From JAJEEA01 sp965116765 (GTDB taxonomy: Bacteria > Acidobacteriota > Vicinamibacteria > Vicinamibacterales > UBA8438), in the NCBI GenBank assembly GCA_965116765.1, contig OZ220718.1, positions 5,022,001 to 5,086,000 on the forward strand: a DNA stretch of 64,000 bases. The letters are read 5' to 3'. Below are positions 17,177-25,562 of this stretch, piece by piece; position 1 is the first letter of the stretch; each line of letters opens with the position of its first letter. A program made the translations under genes and the position numbers. Under the pieces are notes generated by a model. That model saw nothing but the letters and a program-made list of their open reading frames with translations, did no database searches and was not told the DNA's origin.

Positions 17177-18495
17177 AGGGAATCTCGAATCGGTGGCGGT
17201 CGTTCCTGTTCGGGCTTGCGGCGGTGGCGGCCCTCGTCGTCGGCTACCAGTCGCTGCACGCGGTGCCGGCGGCGGCGAGGACCGAGGCGGCGCGCGACCT
17301 CGCGGTCGCCGACCCGGCGTCGGTCGGCGTCTCCGCCAAGCGCCTCGAGCGCCTCGACGCGGGCATGCAGGCGATGGTCGACGACGGGAAGCTCGCGGGC
17401 ATCGTCACCATGCTGGCCCGGCACGGGAAGGTCGTCTTCACCGACACGGTGGGCCGGCTCGACGCCGGCAAGGACGACCCGGTCGAGCTCGACTCCATCT
17501 TCCGCATCTTCTCGATGACCAAGCCGGTCGTCGGCACCGCCCTCATGATGCTGCACGAGGAGGGCCGGTGGCAGCTCGACGACCCGGTGTCGCGGTTCAT
17601 CCCCGAGTTCGCCGACCTCGAGGTCTACGCCGGCGTCGACGACGACGGCGTCATGCAGGTCGAGCCGGTCGAGCGCGGGCGGCGCATCACCATGCGCGAC
17701 CTCATGCGGCACACCGCGGGGCTGGGCTACGTCCTCAACCCGCGCCACCCCGTGAACCGGGCCATCATCGACGGCCGCGTTCTCGACACCGGGGCCCCGC
17801 TCGCGACGATGATCGACAAGCTGGTGAAGATTCCCCTGCTGTCGCAGCCGGGCACCGAGTGGGCCTACAGCATCTCCGTCGACGTGCAGGGATACCTGGT
17901 CGAGGTGATCTCCGGCCAGCCGCTCGACGAGTTCCTCCAGGAGCGCATCTTCGGGCCGCTGGGCATGGTCGACACCGCGTTCCACGTGCCCCCCGACAAG
18001 ATGCACCGGCTGGCCGCGCGCCACACCCCCGGCCCCGACGGCAAGCTCATGGCCCCGCCGGGGGGCGCCCAGGCGCCGAACGCGCCCCTGGCGGGACCGT
18101 CGGGGGGCGGCGGGCTGTACGGGACCGCCCCCGACTACATCCGGTTCGCCCAGATGCTGCTGAACGGCGGCGAGCTCGGCGGGGTGCGCCTGCTCGCCCC
18201 CCGCTCGGTGGAGCTGATGGCCGCCAACCACCTCACCGACGCCCAGCAGGCCACCTATCGGCGGCCGGGCCAGGGGTGGGGGCTGAACTTCTCGGTGGTG
18301 ACCGACGGCCCCATGTCGGGCGAGTCGTGGTCCACCGGCTCCTACTACTGGATCGGCATCGCGGGGACGTGGTTCTGGGTCGACCCGGCCGAGGACCTGA
18401 CGTTCGTGGGGATGATCCAGAACAACGGCGGCGCCATCAACGAGGTGCAGCGGCTGTCGCGCAGCCTCGTCTATCAGGCGGTGGTCGGCGACTGA
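17173..18495 (+). CDS. serine hydrolase of the beta-lactamase/esterase (class C-like) family
   Basis: The 440-residue protein begins at GTG 17173 (GTGA overlap with the previous gene) with an N-terminal hydrophobic segment (SFLFGLAAVAALVVGYQSLH) for membrane anchoring or export. The catalytic SxxK is at about residue 113 (FRIFSMTKPVVGTALMM) and the YxS-type motif at about 229 (TEWAYSISVDVQGYLVEVIS). PLGMVDTAFHVPPDKMHRLA and a SGGGGLYGTAPDYIRFAQML block follow. It ends with a GIAGTWFWVDPAEDLTFVGM region typical of esterase/DD-peptidase relatives. It probably hydrolyses an ester or peptide bond in the periplasm; the substrate is unknown. Confidence 0.88.
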   Translation: MKGISNRWRSFLFGLAAVAALVVGYQSLHAVPAAARTEAARDLAVADPASVGVSAKRLERLDAGMQAMVDDGKLAGIVTMLARHGKVVFTDTVGRLDAGKDDPVELDSIFRIFSMTKPVVGTALMMLHEEGRWQLDDPVSRFIPEFADLEVYAGVDDDGVMQVEPVERGRRITMRDLMRHTAGLGYVLNPRHPVNRAIIDGRVLDTGAPLATMIDKLVKIPLLSQPGTEWAYSISVDVQGYLVEVISGQPLDEFLQERIFGPLGMVDTAFHVPPDKMHRLAARHTPGPDGKLMAPPGGAQAPNAPLAGPSGGGGLYGTAPDYIRFAQMLLNGGELGGVRLLAPRSVELMAANHLTDAQQATYRRPGQGWGLNFSVVTDGPMSGESWSTGSYYWIGIAGTWFWVDPAEDLTFVGMIQNNGGAINEVQRLSRSLVYQAVVGD

Positions 18496-18650
18496 TTCCG
18501 CGGCCCCGCTGACTGCGTGGTCGGCCGGTGAACGGGCGGCATCCGTTTTGCCTCGGCCTCGCGGCCGTGGTCGGCGACTGATCCCGCGGGCGCGCCGCGG
18601 CCCCCGCGGCCGGCGGATGGACGGGCGGTGTCCGTTCATCCCATGGGCGA
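18481..18650 (+). repeat. two-copy direct repeat at the hydrolase 3' end
   Basis: GTGGTCGGCGACTGATTCCG at 18481 (the hydrolase stop) recurs at 18567 as GTGGTCGGCGACTGATCCCG. Both are followed about 40 bp later by ACGGGCGGCATCCGTT or ACGGGCGGTGTCCGTT. The offset is 86 bp. It looks like a tandem duplication that has since diverged. Confidence 0.5.
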
Positions 18651-18927
18651 CCGCGCCGACCTGCCGCCCCCCGTCGAGTGGCCCGACCCCGAGGCGTGGC
18701 GCCTGTCGGACCGCTTCGGCGAGCCCGACCTCGTGGTGCCCTCGGCCCCCGCGTGGCACGACAACTCGACCGGCAACCGCGAGAACCCCGACCCGCGCCA
18801 GTGGGTGGGCAACGGCTCGCGCACCGTCGACGAGATGGCCCACGCGTGGGTCGACGTGACGTATCTCGAGCAGGACGAGTACGAGCAGATGCTCGCCGAG
18901 CGCGAGGAGCTGGCGGACGACGACTAG
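18643..18927 (+). CDS. short protein resembling part of a copper-monooxygenase-like protein
   Basis: This 94-residue frame reads PPPVEWPDPEAWRLSDRFGE, then PDLVVPS, and later WHDNSTGNRENPDPRQWVGN and TVDEMAHAWVDVTYLEQDEY. The GEPDLVV and DNS..NP..P....G..T.DEM..AW patterns occur, widely separated, in large ascorbate-dependent-monooxygenase-like cytochrome proteins of Acidobacteriota and Planctomycetes. Here they are joined with the middle missing, so this is probably a deletion remnant that is still an open frame. No signal peptide is present. GTG 18628 is an alternative start. Confidence in family is low to moderate; confidence that the frame is non-random is better. Confidence 0.4.
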   Translation: MGDRADLPPPVEWPDPEAWRLSDRFGEPDLVVPSAPAWHDNSTGNRENPDPRQWVGNGSRTVDEMAHAWVDVTYLEQDEYEQMLAEREELADDD

Positions 18928-18984
18928 AGTTCCGACGAGCCCGGAACCCTCGCCTTGCGCGTGGGGTACCGGGTGCTCCCAACC

Positions 18985-19024
18985 CCGCAGGGGTCCGCGC
19001 TGCCTGGTCGGCGCGGACTCCTGC
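18985..19024. repeat. palindromic repeat, divergent copy
   Basis: GGGGTCCGCGC and GCGCGGACTCC pair around TGCCTGGTCG, followed by TGCCCC. The layout resembles the hairpin of the dispersed repeats at 12640, 13672 and 36840. It lies in the 355-bp gap 18928-19282, in which I see no gene. Confidence 0.35.
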
Positions 19025-19282
19025 CCCATGGCCCCCGGACGGAGCCGGCGTTCGAGCGGCCGTTTTCCGCAACAGCTCTCTCGCGCTCCGGTCCCGCCAT
19101 GTCGAGTTCCTGACCCGGGACGGAGGGTGACCCGCCGAGGCTGGCAGGATCTGCGTGCCACCGGCCCGTCGCCGCCGGCAACAATCGCCGGCCTGATCTC
19201 GCCGGATTGCTCGCGCTCTGCAGCAGGCGGAGGACGCGGCGATGGCACGCACGATGCAGGGGTGGCGTGGTCGGAGGACGCC

Positions 19283-19561
19283 ATGACCTCACGCCATCGC
19301 CGCGCAGCCGGTCGCCGCTACGTGCGGCCCGTGCGCACCACCCTGCAGATCGACGACGACGTCCTGGAAGCGGCCCGGTGCATCGCCGACGACGAGCGCG
19401 TCAGCGTCGGCGAGACCCTGTCGAGGCTGGCGCGCCGGGGGCTCGAGCCCCGTCCGGACGAGCCGGCCTGGGCCCGGCTCCCGCCGTCCATGGTTCCGCG
19501 TGTGCCGGCGTTGCGGGGCGCGGCGGCCTGGCGGCGCGTGGAGGGCTGGGAGCCATGGTGA
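19283..19561 (+). CDS. VapB-like antitoxin without a partner toxin
   Basis: This 92-residue protein carries the ribbon-helix-helix start of VapB antitoxins (VRPVRTTLQIDDDVLEAARC, then ERVSVGETLSRLARRGLEPR), about 16 residues in. The C-terminal part that would bind the toxin (WARLPPSMVPRVPALRGAAA) is short. ATG 19283 follows GGAGGA, a good ribosome binding site. Directly downstream there is no PIN-domain gene: the next gene is the convergent M1-type fusion, only 46 bp away. It is an orphan antitoxin, either a remnant that lost its toxin or a stand-alone regulator. Confidence 0.6.
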   Translation: MTSRHRRAAGRRYVRPVRTTLQIDDDVLEAARCIADDERVSVGETLSRLARRGLEPRPDEPAWARLPPSMVPRVPALRGAAAWRRVEGWEPW

Positions 19562-19607
19562 GGCGACCGGTTCCCGCCGCTCGCCCCGCCACCGATGCCA
19601 CGCCGCC

Positions 19608-22600
19608 TCACGAGCCTGCGCGGCGGGTGACGCTCGCGACGTTGTTGTCGGGATTGCGGTCGATGAGCTTGGTGAACGGATCGATGCCCGCCCGCCGGGG
19701 CTCCTCGCCGACCACCAGCTCGAACACCGTCTCGGCCGCGTCGATCCTCCGCTTCTCCAGCGCCAGCAGCCTGCCGTCCGGCGACGACCCCGGCTGCCGC
19801 TCGCCGAACACCGCGACGTCGATCCAGTCGTCGACCGGTATCTCCGTCTCCGTGCCCTCTCCGTCGGCGCGGAACTTCCGCGACTCGACTTCCAGGCTCA
19901 CGACCCAGGTGCCGTCCGGGCCCGGCTCGTAGCTCGCCGCCGCCAGGCGGTTGTCGTAGAGGGTGATGGTCTCGAAGAGGTCCTCGATGATCGATTCCAT
20001 TCCGGCCGGCACCGCCTCGCGCACGAAGGACAGGAGCTCGCGCGAGTAGGTGTAGGGCGGCTCCTGGAAGCGCACCGCCTCCACGTAGCGTCTCAGCGCG
20101 GCGTTCAGCGCCTCCTCGCCGACGTGGTCGCGCAGCGCGTACATGACCAGGCTGCCCTTGCGGTAGTGGATATAGCCCTGGTTCTCCACCAGCAGCAGCG
20201 GCAGCTCCTCGAGCAGCTCGCCGCCGCGCGCGCGCAGGTAGCCGTCGAGCTCGTACTTGAGGAAGCGCCGCATCTGCTCGCGGCCGTACTCGCGCTCCAT
20301 GATCATCAGGGCGGCGTACTGCGACATCGTCTCCGACAGCACGGTCGAGCCCTGCACGTCTCCGCCGATCACCTGGTGCGCCCACCACTGGTGCGCCACC
20401 TCGTGGGCGGTGACGTAGAAGACGTAGTCGATGGCCTCGTCGTCTTCCTCGTCGAGCTTCGCGATGAAGCCGATCGACTCCGAGTAGGGGATGGTGTTGG
20501 GCAGCGACTGGGCGAAGCCCGCGTAGCGCGGGAACTCGACGATGCGAAGCTGGCGATGCTGGTAGGGGCTGAACTGGCCGGTCAGGTAGTCGAGGGACTT
20601 CTTCACGGCGTCGATCATGCGGTCGACGTTGTACGGGTGCGCGCGGTGGTGGTATATCTCGATGGCGACGTCGTTCCACCGGTCGCGCTTCACCTCCCAG
20701 TCGGCCGAGAGCCAGGCGACCAGACCCAGAATCGGCGCGTCCATCTCGTAGTGGAAGTAGCGGCGGTCGCCTTCCGTCCACTCCCGCTGCAGGTAGCCGG
20801 GAGCCAGCGCGATCTGGTCGGCGGCGGTGGAGACCACGGTCTCGAAATCGATCCAGTCCGATTCCGAGGTCACGTAGTGGTTGGCGCGGGCCGCCGCGTC
20901 GTCGATCGACGGCATGCGCCGTATCGGCGCGAGTCCGAGCCGGCGCCTCGTGTTCGGATCGGTCAGCTCCGGCTGCCGCGAGTACCCGATGCGCGGAAAC
21001 CAGGTGACGTTGTGGAAGAAGGTCCCGTTCCTCACGATGCTGGTGTTCGACCCGCCGTTGACGAACCCGGGGTTCTCGATGGCGATATCGAAGGACAGCT
21101 CCAGGTCCGCGCCCGGCGCCAGCGGCGCGTCCAGCGCGTAGGTCCGATACCCGAGCGTGTCGTCGTCGACCTCCAGCCGGAGCCCCGGCGCGTCGATCGA
21201 CCGCACCGTCGTCCGCGGATTGATGCTCAAGTGGAGGACGTCCACCGGGGACCCGGTCTTGTTGCGCAGGTCGTAGTGGCCGCGGATGTCGACCGCCCGG
21301 CGTTCGGGGTAGATGTCCACCTCGGCGTTCAGCGCCGTGATCTTGGGTTGCGGCAGGTCCTCGTACTGCTTGTACTGCCGCTCGTAGCGCGCCCGCCGCT
21401 CCTCGCGCACATCGCCCGGGACGTACTCGTTCAGCACGTTGGTGTTGTAGTAGATGTAGCCGCCGGTGGCGGCGAACCCGAGGGCCAGCGCCGCCAGGGT
21501 GGCCCGCGTCGCCCGTGTCAACCGCTGCCGCGCCAGTCGCAGGCGGTCCCGCGGGCTGCCGGCCACGCCCCGCACCCACAGCAGGTGAATGGCGACGGCC
21601 AGCATGCCGGCGCACAACACCCAGTAGAGATGGAACCAGAAGAGCGGTTCGACGAAATGGCCGAAGCCGTTCATGTCCGAGTAGGGGGCTGCGGGCGTCC
21701 CGGCGTACCGGTACAGATTGTGATTGAAGTCCCAGGCCGACAGGGCCATTCCGCTGATGAAGTAGAGAATCATCAGGAGGTAGCCGAGGTACCGGTTGTC
21801 GGCCGCGACCTGCAGGAAGACGGCGAGGATCGCCATCAACAGGAACGAGACGCCGCTCACCAGGAACAGGCTGCGCAGATAGAGGCCCACCTCGAAGTCG
21901 TAGTAGCCGCGCCAGGCCTGGATGCCCATGCCGGTGAGGATGGTCGTGGCCAGCACGGCGCCGACGACGACCAGCAGGGCCGCGACCTTCGCGCCCCACA
22001 GGGCCCAGTTGGGCATGGGAAGCGCATCGAACACCTCGTGAACGCGCGTCGTCCGTTCACGCCAGACCAGCTCTCCGCTGTAGAAGGTGAGGATGATCAG
22101 GACGAACAGGAACCCGGTCTGCAGGATGCCGACCATCAGGTGCGTCACGGGATGGACGGGGGTGCCGAAGGCGCTGTCGATCGACGACGAGTTGCCGATC
22201 ATGTTCATCACGCCGAACGCGAGGATGACCAGGAACCCGGTGCTCCGGACGACGCTGCCGACCTCCAGGCGGGTCTGCAGCGCGAGCTGGCGGAGGCCCG
22301 AGAAGGTCAGCGTCGGGCGGGGAGGGGCCATGGGCGGCGCCTGGACGGCCGGCCCCGCCGCCTCCGCCGCCTCGGCCTCCCGGCGTTCGTCGACATCTGC
22401 CGCTCCCCGCCCGCGGGGCCACCAGCGACGGCCGGCGCGGCCCTCGTCGATGGTGAACGAGAAGCGGGAACAGGCGGCCGCGAACACCAGGGCGCCCAGG
22501 ACGAGGACGACGAGGCGGTTCGCGAGGAGGCCGTCGTCGAACGGGAGCAGCATCGTGTTGCGCTCGGCGACGGTCCAGTAGCGCGTCGCCAGCCCCAGGG

Positions 22601-23243
22601 CGGCTGCGCCGAACGGGTCGAGCATGGCGGCGAGGGTCTCGTTCTCGATGTCGGAAACCAGGTTGCCGGCGACCCCGTAGGCGACGAACAGGCCGACCAC
22701 GCTGGCGTAGGTCGCCACCAGGCTCCGCGTCACGGTGGCCAGCGAGAAGAGGATGCATCCCGTGAAGACGGTGTTCGGCACCACGAAGACGACGAATCCC
22801 TGCAGATACGGGCCGATCATGAACGGACCGACCCGTTCCGGCTCCAGCCAGGGCATCAGGCTGCCGAGCATCAGGCCGAGGACCACCGGCACGAAGGCGG
22901 CCACGGCGACGGCGAGCGCCCCCGCGAAGCGGCCGAGCAGGTAGTCGCGCTTCCGCAGCGGCGTCGAGAAGAAGAGCTCGTGGGTGCGCGTCTCGTGGTC
23001 GCGCAGCACGGGGCCGGCCACGAAGGCCGTCGTCATGAAGACCCCGACCACGCTCATGACCCCCAGGATCTGCAGGATGACGAACGGCGCGTTGCGGTTG
23101 ACGTTGCCGATGGCGCCGCCGATGCTGACCGCGTCGGTGGTGACGGCCAGGAACGTCATCAGGAAGAAGAACGCGGCGGCGATGAGGAAGATCGGCTGGC
23201 GCAACTGGTAGCGCAGCTCGAAGCGGAAGATCTCGGTGAACAT
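19608..23243 (-). CDS. ABC-transporter permease fused to an M1-family metallopeptidase
   Basis: The 1211-residue protein starts as an ABC-2-type permease (FRFELRYQLRQPIFLIAAAF, HETRTHELFFSTPLRKRDYL, LLGRFAGALAVAVAAFVPVV). It continues with a second membrane block (TGFLVILAFGVMNMIGN, LFVLIILTFYSGELVWRERT, then TRVHEVFDALP), giving about a dozen hydrophobic segments up to residue 600. The C-terminal half is a gluzincin aminopeptidase with HEVAHQWWAHQ at about residue 944 and the third zinc ligand in LSETMSQYAALM. It should sit in the inner membrane with the peptidase on one face. The ATPase partner is the adjacent upstream gene (27-bp gap). Such fusions are known in Bacteroidota and Acidobacteriota genomes, but the substrate is not known to me. 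Confidence 0.88.
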   Translation of the reverse strand: MFTEIFRFELRYQLRQPIFLIAAAFFFLMTFLAVTTDAVSIGGAIGNVNRNAPFVILQILGVMSVVGVFMTTAFVAGPVLRDHETRTHELFFSTPLRKRDYLLGRFAGALAVAVAAFVPVVLGLMLGSLMPWLEPERVGPFMIGPYLQGFVVFVVPNTVFTGCILFSLATVTRSLVATYASVVGLFVAYGVAGNLVSDIENETLAAMLDPFGAAALGLATRYWTVAERNTMLLPFDDGLLANRLVVLVLGALVFAAACSRFSFTIDEGRAGRRWWPRGRGAADVDERREAEAAEAAGPAVQAPPMAPPRPTLTFSGLRQLALQTRLEVGSVVRSTGFLVILAFGVMNMIGNSSSIDSAFGTPVHPVTHLMVGILQTGFLFVLIILTFYSGELVWRERTTRVHEVFDALPMPNWALWGAKVAALLVVVGAVLATTILTGMGIQAWRGYYDFEVGLYLRSLFLVSGVSFLLMAILAVFLQVAADNRYLGYLLMILYFISGMALSAWDFNHNLYRYAGTPAAPYSDMNGFGHFVEPLFWFHLYWVLCAGMLAVAIHLLWVRGVAGSPRDRLRLARQRLTRATRATLAALALGFAATGGYIYYNTNVLNEYVPGDVREERRARYERQYKQYEDLPQPKITALNAEVDIYPERRAVDIRGHYDLRNKTGSPVDVLHLSINPRTTVRSIDAPGLRLEVDDDTLGYRTYALDAPLAPGADLELSFDIAIENPGFVNGGSNTSIVRNGTFFHNVTWFPRIGYSRQPELTDPNTRRRLGLAPIRRMPSIDDAAARANHYVTSESDWIDFETVVSTAADQIALAPGYLQREWTEGDRRYFHYEMDAPILGLVAWLSADWEVKRDRWNDVAIEIYHHRAHPYNVDRMIDAVKKSLDYLTGQFSPYQHRQLRIVEFPRYAGFAQSLPNTIPYSESIGFIAKLDEEDDEAIDYVFYVTAHEVAHQWWAHQVIGGDVQGSTVLSETMSQYAALMIMEREYGREQMRRFLKYELDGYLRARGGELLEELPLLLVENQGYIHYRKGSLVMYALRDHVGEEALNAALRRYVEAVRFQEPPYTYSRELLSFVREAVPAGMESIIEDLFETITLYDNRLAAASYEPGPDGTWVVSLEVESRKFRADGEGTETEIPVDDWIDVAVFGERQPGSSPDGRLLALEKRRIDAAETVFELVVGEEPRRAGIDPFTKLIDRNPDNNVASVTRRAGS

Positions 23244-23270
23244 CGTCCCGTGGCTCCCGTTCCGGCGGTC

Positions 23271-24155
23271 TCAGGCGGCCGCGTCGGCGCGCTTCAGCGT
23301 CGAGAAGTACACGTCCGTCAGCTCGGTCCGGACGCGCTCGAACCCCTCGCCGGGACGCTCGTCCGCGTGGACGTGGATGACGGTCCGGCCGCCGGACAGG
23401 CGGGTGGAGATGACGTGGTGGTCGCGTTCGTAGTCGGCGAGCTCGCCGCGAGCGACGACCCGGCTCCAGATGCGGCCTTCCAGCCGCTCGACGGCGTCGG
23501 CCGGATCGCCGGCCAGCAGCACCTCGCCCTTCGAGATGATCGCCATCCGGCGGCAGAGGTCGCTGACGTCGTCGACGATGTGGGTCGACAGGATAACGAC
23601 GATGTTCTCGCCGATCTGCGACAGCAGGTTGTGGAAGCGGAGCCGCTCGGTGGGGTCGAGGCCGGCGGTCGGCTCGTCGACGATGATCAGCTTCGGATCG
23701 CCCAGGAGCGCCTGCGCGATGCCGAAGCGTTGCTTCATGCCGCCCGAGAAGGAGTCCAGCCGCTGCCTGCGGTCGGCCCACAGGTTGGTCTGCCGCAGCA
23801 GCGCCTCGACGGTCTCCCGGACCTGACGCGGCGGGACGCCCTTGAGCGCGGCGAGATGGCTCAGCATCGCCTGCGCGGTCAGCCGCGGATACACCCCGAA
23901 CTCCTGCGGCAGGTAGCCGAGCCGCCGGCGGACCTCGTCCTTCTCGCGCAGCACGTCCAGATCGCCGAGCGTGACGCGGCCGCGGTCCGGCTCCTGGAGC
24001 GTCGCGACGATCCGCATCAGCGTGCTCTTGCCCGCGCCGTTCGGCCCGAGGAGCCCGAACATCCCCGTCGGTATGCGCAACGACACGTCGTTCAGCGCGC
24101 GCACGCCGTTGGGATAGGTCTTCGACAAGCGTTCGATCGTCAGCTCGAGACTCAT
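23271..24155 (-). CDS. ABC transporter ATP-binding protein
   Basis: This 294-residue ATPase has Walker A (GLLGPNGAGKSTLMRI), the Q-loop (GYLPQEFGVYPRLTA), the signature (DSFSGGMKQRFGIAQALLGD), Walker B (LIIVDEPTAGLDPTERLRF) and the H-loop (VVILSTHIVDDV). The C-terminal 70 residues (VVARGELADYERDHHVISTR) are typical of ABC-2 exporters. It powers the fused permease/peptidase encoded next in the operon. ATG 24155 begins MSLELTIERLSKTYPNG. Confidence 0.93.
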   Translation of the reverse strand: MSLELTIERLSKTYPNGVRALNDVSLRIPTGMFGLLGPNGAGKSTLMRIVATLQEPDRGRVTLGDLDVLREKDEVRRRLGYLPQEFGVYPRLTAQAMLSHLAALKGVPPRQVRETVEALLRQTNLWADRRQRLDSFSGGMKQRFGIAQALLGDPKLIIVDEPTAGLDPTERLRFHNLLSQIGENIVVILSTHIVDDVSDLCRRMAIISKGEVLLAGDPADAVERLEGRIWSRVVARGELADYERDHHVISTRLSGGRTVIHVHADERPGEGFERVRTELTDVYFSTLKRADAAA

Positions 24156-24236
24156 GCCTGCTCTCGTTTCCGGGATTCCCGGACACGCCGCCGAACCCGG
24201 CCGAACCGTCATCCCATCATACGTGGACGGGTCCTC

Positions 24237-24385
24237 GGCGCCTCGCCCCGCGCCACCATCAACCTGGCGCGGGCGGCGCGCGTGCACGCCCTCCTGCGCG
24301 GGCGCGGCTGCGTCACCCCCGAGGGACGTGCGCTCCATCGGCCCCGACGTCCTGAGGCACCGGGTGCCGCCGACCTGCGAAGCCC
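24237..24385 (+). pseudogene. frameshifted fragment of a moxR-type AAA+ ATPase gene
   Basis: Plus-strand translation gives GASPRATINLARAARVHALL, then RGRGCVTPEG, and after a one-base shift DVRSIGPDVLRHRVPPTCEA. The intact MoxR at 36914-37903 reads GASPRATINLARAARAHAFL, RRRGYVTPEDVRSIGPDVLR, then HRVLLTYEAEA. About 50 residues match almost perfectly across an inserted G in GAGGGACGTG. There is no other part of MoxR nearby, and the fragment is on the opposite strand from the intact gene. It lies in the divergent gap between the ABC ATPase and the methyltransferase; nothing else is seen in that gap. Confidence 0.8.
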
Positions 24386-24498
24386 ACGCGGCAACGGGTC
24401 GGGCCCGGGTGCCCATTCCGTCCCCGCGTTCACCATGCCGACGACGCGCGGCCCGCAAGGGACCCGCAACTCGCGGGCGCATGCGGTATGCTCCGGCG

Positions 24499-25506
24499 AT
24501 GCTCACGCGCCTGATCGCCTGGGTCGTCTTCGTCGTCCTCCAGGTCGCCTTCCTGCCGCTGGCGGTGCTGGGGGTGCTGATGGTCACCTATCGGCAGATC
24601 GTCGTCAGCCGGCGGCTGGGCAGCTCGGCGACGGCCATCGAGGTCATCAACGGGCGCTGGACCATGGACTGGTTCGGGATGCGGTCCGACCCGGCGACGG
24701 TGGGCCTGCTCGGTGTCCTGCCGAACTCGTCGATCCTGGGGCTGCAGCTCTTCCTGTTCCCGCTGTGGGTCAAGCACAAGCTGAGCGGCGACTACTTCGC
24801 GTATCCGCGCCTGCCGCCGGCGAACGGGGCCGAGACGGTGGCCGACCTCGTCATCGCCCGGACCCTCTACTTCGACCGGATCCTGGGGCGGGTGCTGCCC
24901 GAGGTCGAGCAGTTCGTGCTGCTGGGGGCCGGACACGACACCCGGGCCTACGGCTCCCTCGTTCCCGACGGCGTGGCCTGCTTCGAGGTGGACCATCCGC
25001 GGGTCCAGGCGTTGAAGCGGTCCAAGCTGGCCGAGGCGGGAATCGAGGCGTCGGGCGTCACCTTCGTGCCGGTCGACTTCAGCCGGGACGATGCGTTCGA
25101 CGAGCTCGCCGCGAGCGGCTACGACCCGGGGCGGAAGACCGCGTTCCTCTGGGAGGGGGTGACCCTCTACCTGGGCGAGGACGACGTGCGGAGGACGCTG
25201 CGGGGCGCCCGCGAGCGCGCGGCGCCGGGCAGCGTGCTGGTGGCGGACGTCTACGCCGAGCGGTTCGTGCGGTTGGGCGGGAAGGCGGTGAGGAAGACCC
25301 TCGACTACACGGACGAAGGGTTCGGCTTCGGGCTGGACTTCGGGAAGGACTGGGAGCGGACGCTGCGCGACTTTCTCGGGAGCGAGGGCCTGACCCTGGG
25401 CGAGGCCTGCTTCCTGGGCCGGGCGAACCCCAAGGGACCGTTCACGGTCGTGGCCGAGTGCATCGCGCCGGCGAGCCCGCCGCGTGGCGAGGAGGAAGGC
25501 GGGTAA
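24499..25506 (+). CDS. S-adenosylmethionine-dependent methyltransferase, leucine-carboxyl-methyltransferase-like, with N-terminal membrane segments
   Basis: This 335-residue protein starts with a hydrophobic helix (LIAWVVFVVLQVAFLPLAVL, then GVLMV) and a second hydrophobic stretch at about 70-95 (GVLPNSSILGLQLFLFPLWV). From about residue 110 it follows the TIGR00027/LCM pattern: ARTLYFDRILGRVLPEVEQF, FVLLGAGHDTRAYG (SAM-binding), VACFEVDHPRVQALKR, VPVDFSRDD and FLWEGVTLYL. Members methylate carboxyl or hydroxyl groups, often in natural products. ATG 24499 keeps the membrane helix complete. The substrate is unknown. Confidence 0.8.
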   Translation: MLTRLIAWVVFVVLQVAFLPLAVLGVLMVTYRQIVVSRRLGSSATAIEVINGRWTMDWFGMRSDPATVGLLGVLPNSSILGLQLFLFPLWVKHKLSGDYFAYPRLPPANGAETVADLVIARTLYFDRILGRVLPEVEQFVLLGAGHDTRAYGSLVPDGVACFEVDHPRVQALKRSKLAEAGIEASGVTFVPVDFSRDDAFDELAASGYDPGRKTAFLWEGVTLYLGEDDVRRTLRGARERAAPGSVLVADVYAERFVRLGGKAVRKTLDYTDEGFGFGLDFGKDWERTLRDFLGSEGLTLGEACFLGRANPKGPFTVVAECIAPASPPRGEEEGG

Positions 25507-25518
25507 CGGGACTGCCCG

Positions 25519-25552
25519 GGGGCCCGCGCCGCTTCCTGCGGCGCAGGGCCCC
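25519..25552. terminator. bidirectional hairpin between convergent genes
   Basis: GGGCCC plus GCGCCGC pairs with GCGGCGC plus GGGCCC around a TTCCT loop, with one bulged A; the stem is about 14 bp. It sits exactly between the stops at 25506 (+) and 25563 (-), as a shared terminator would. There is no T run. Confidence 0.6.
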
Positions 25553-25562
25553 GGCCCGTCCT

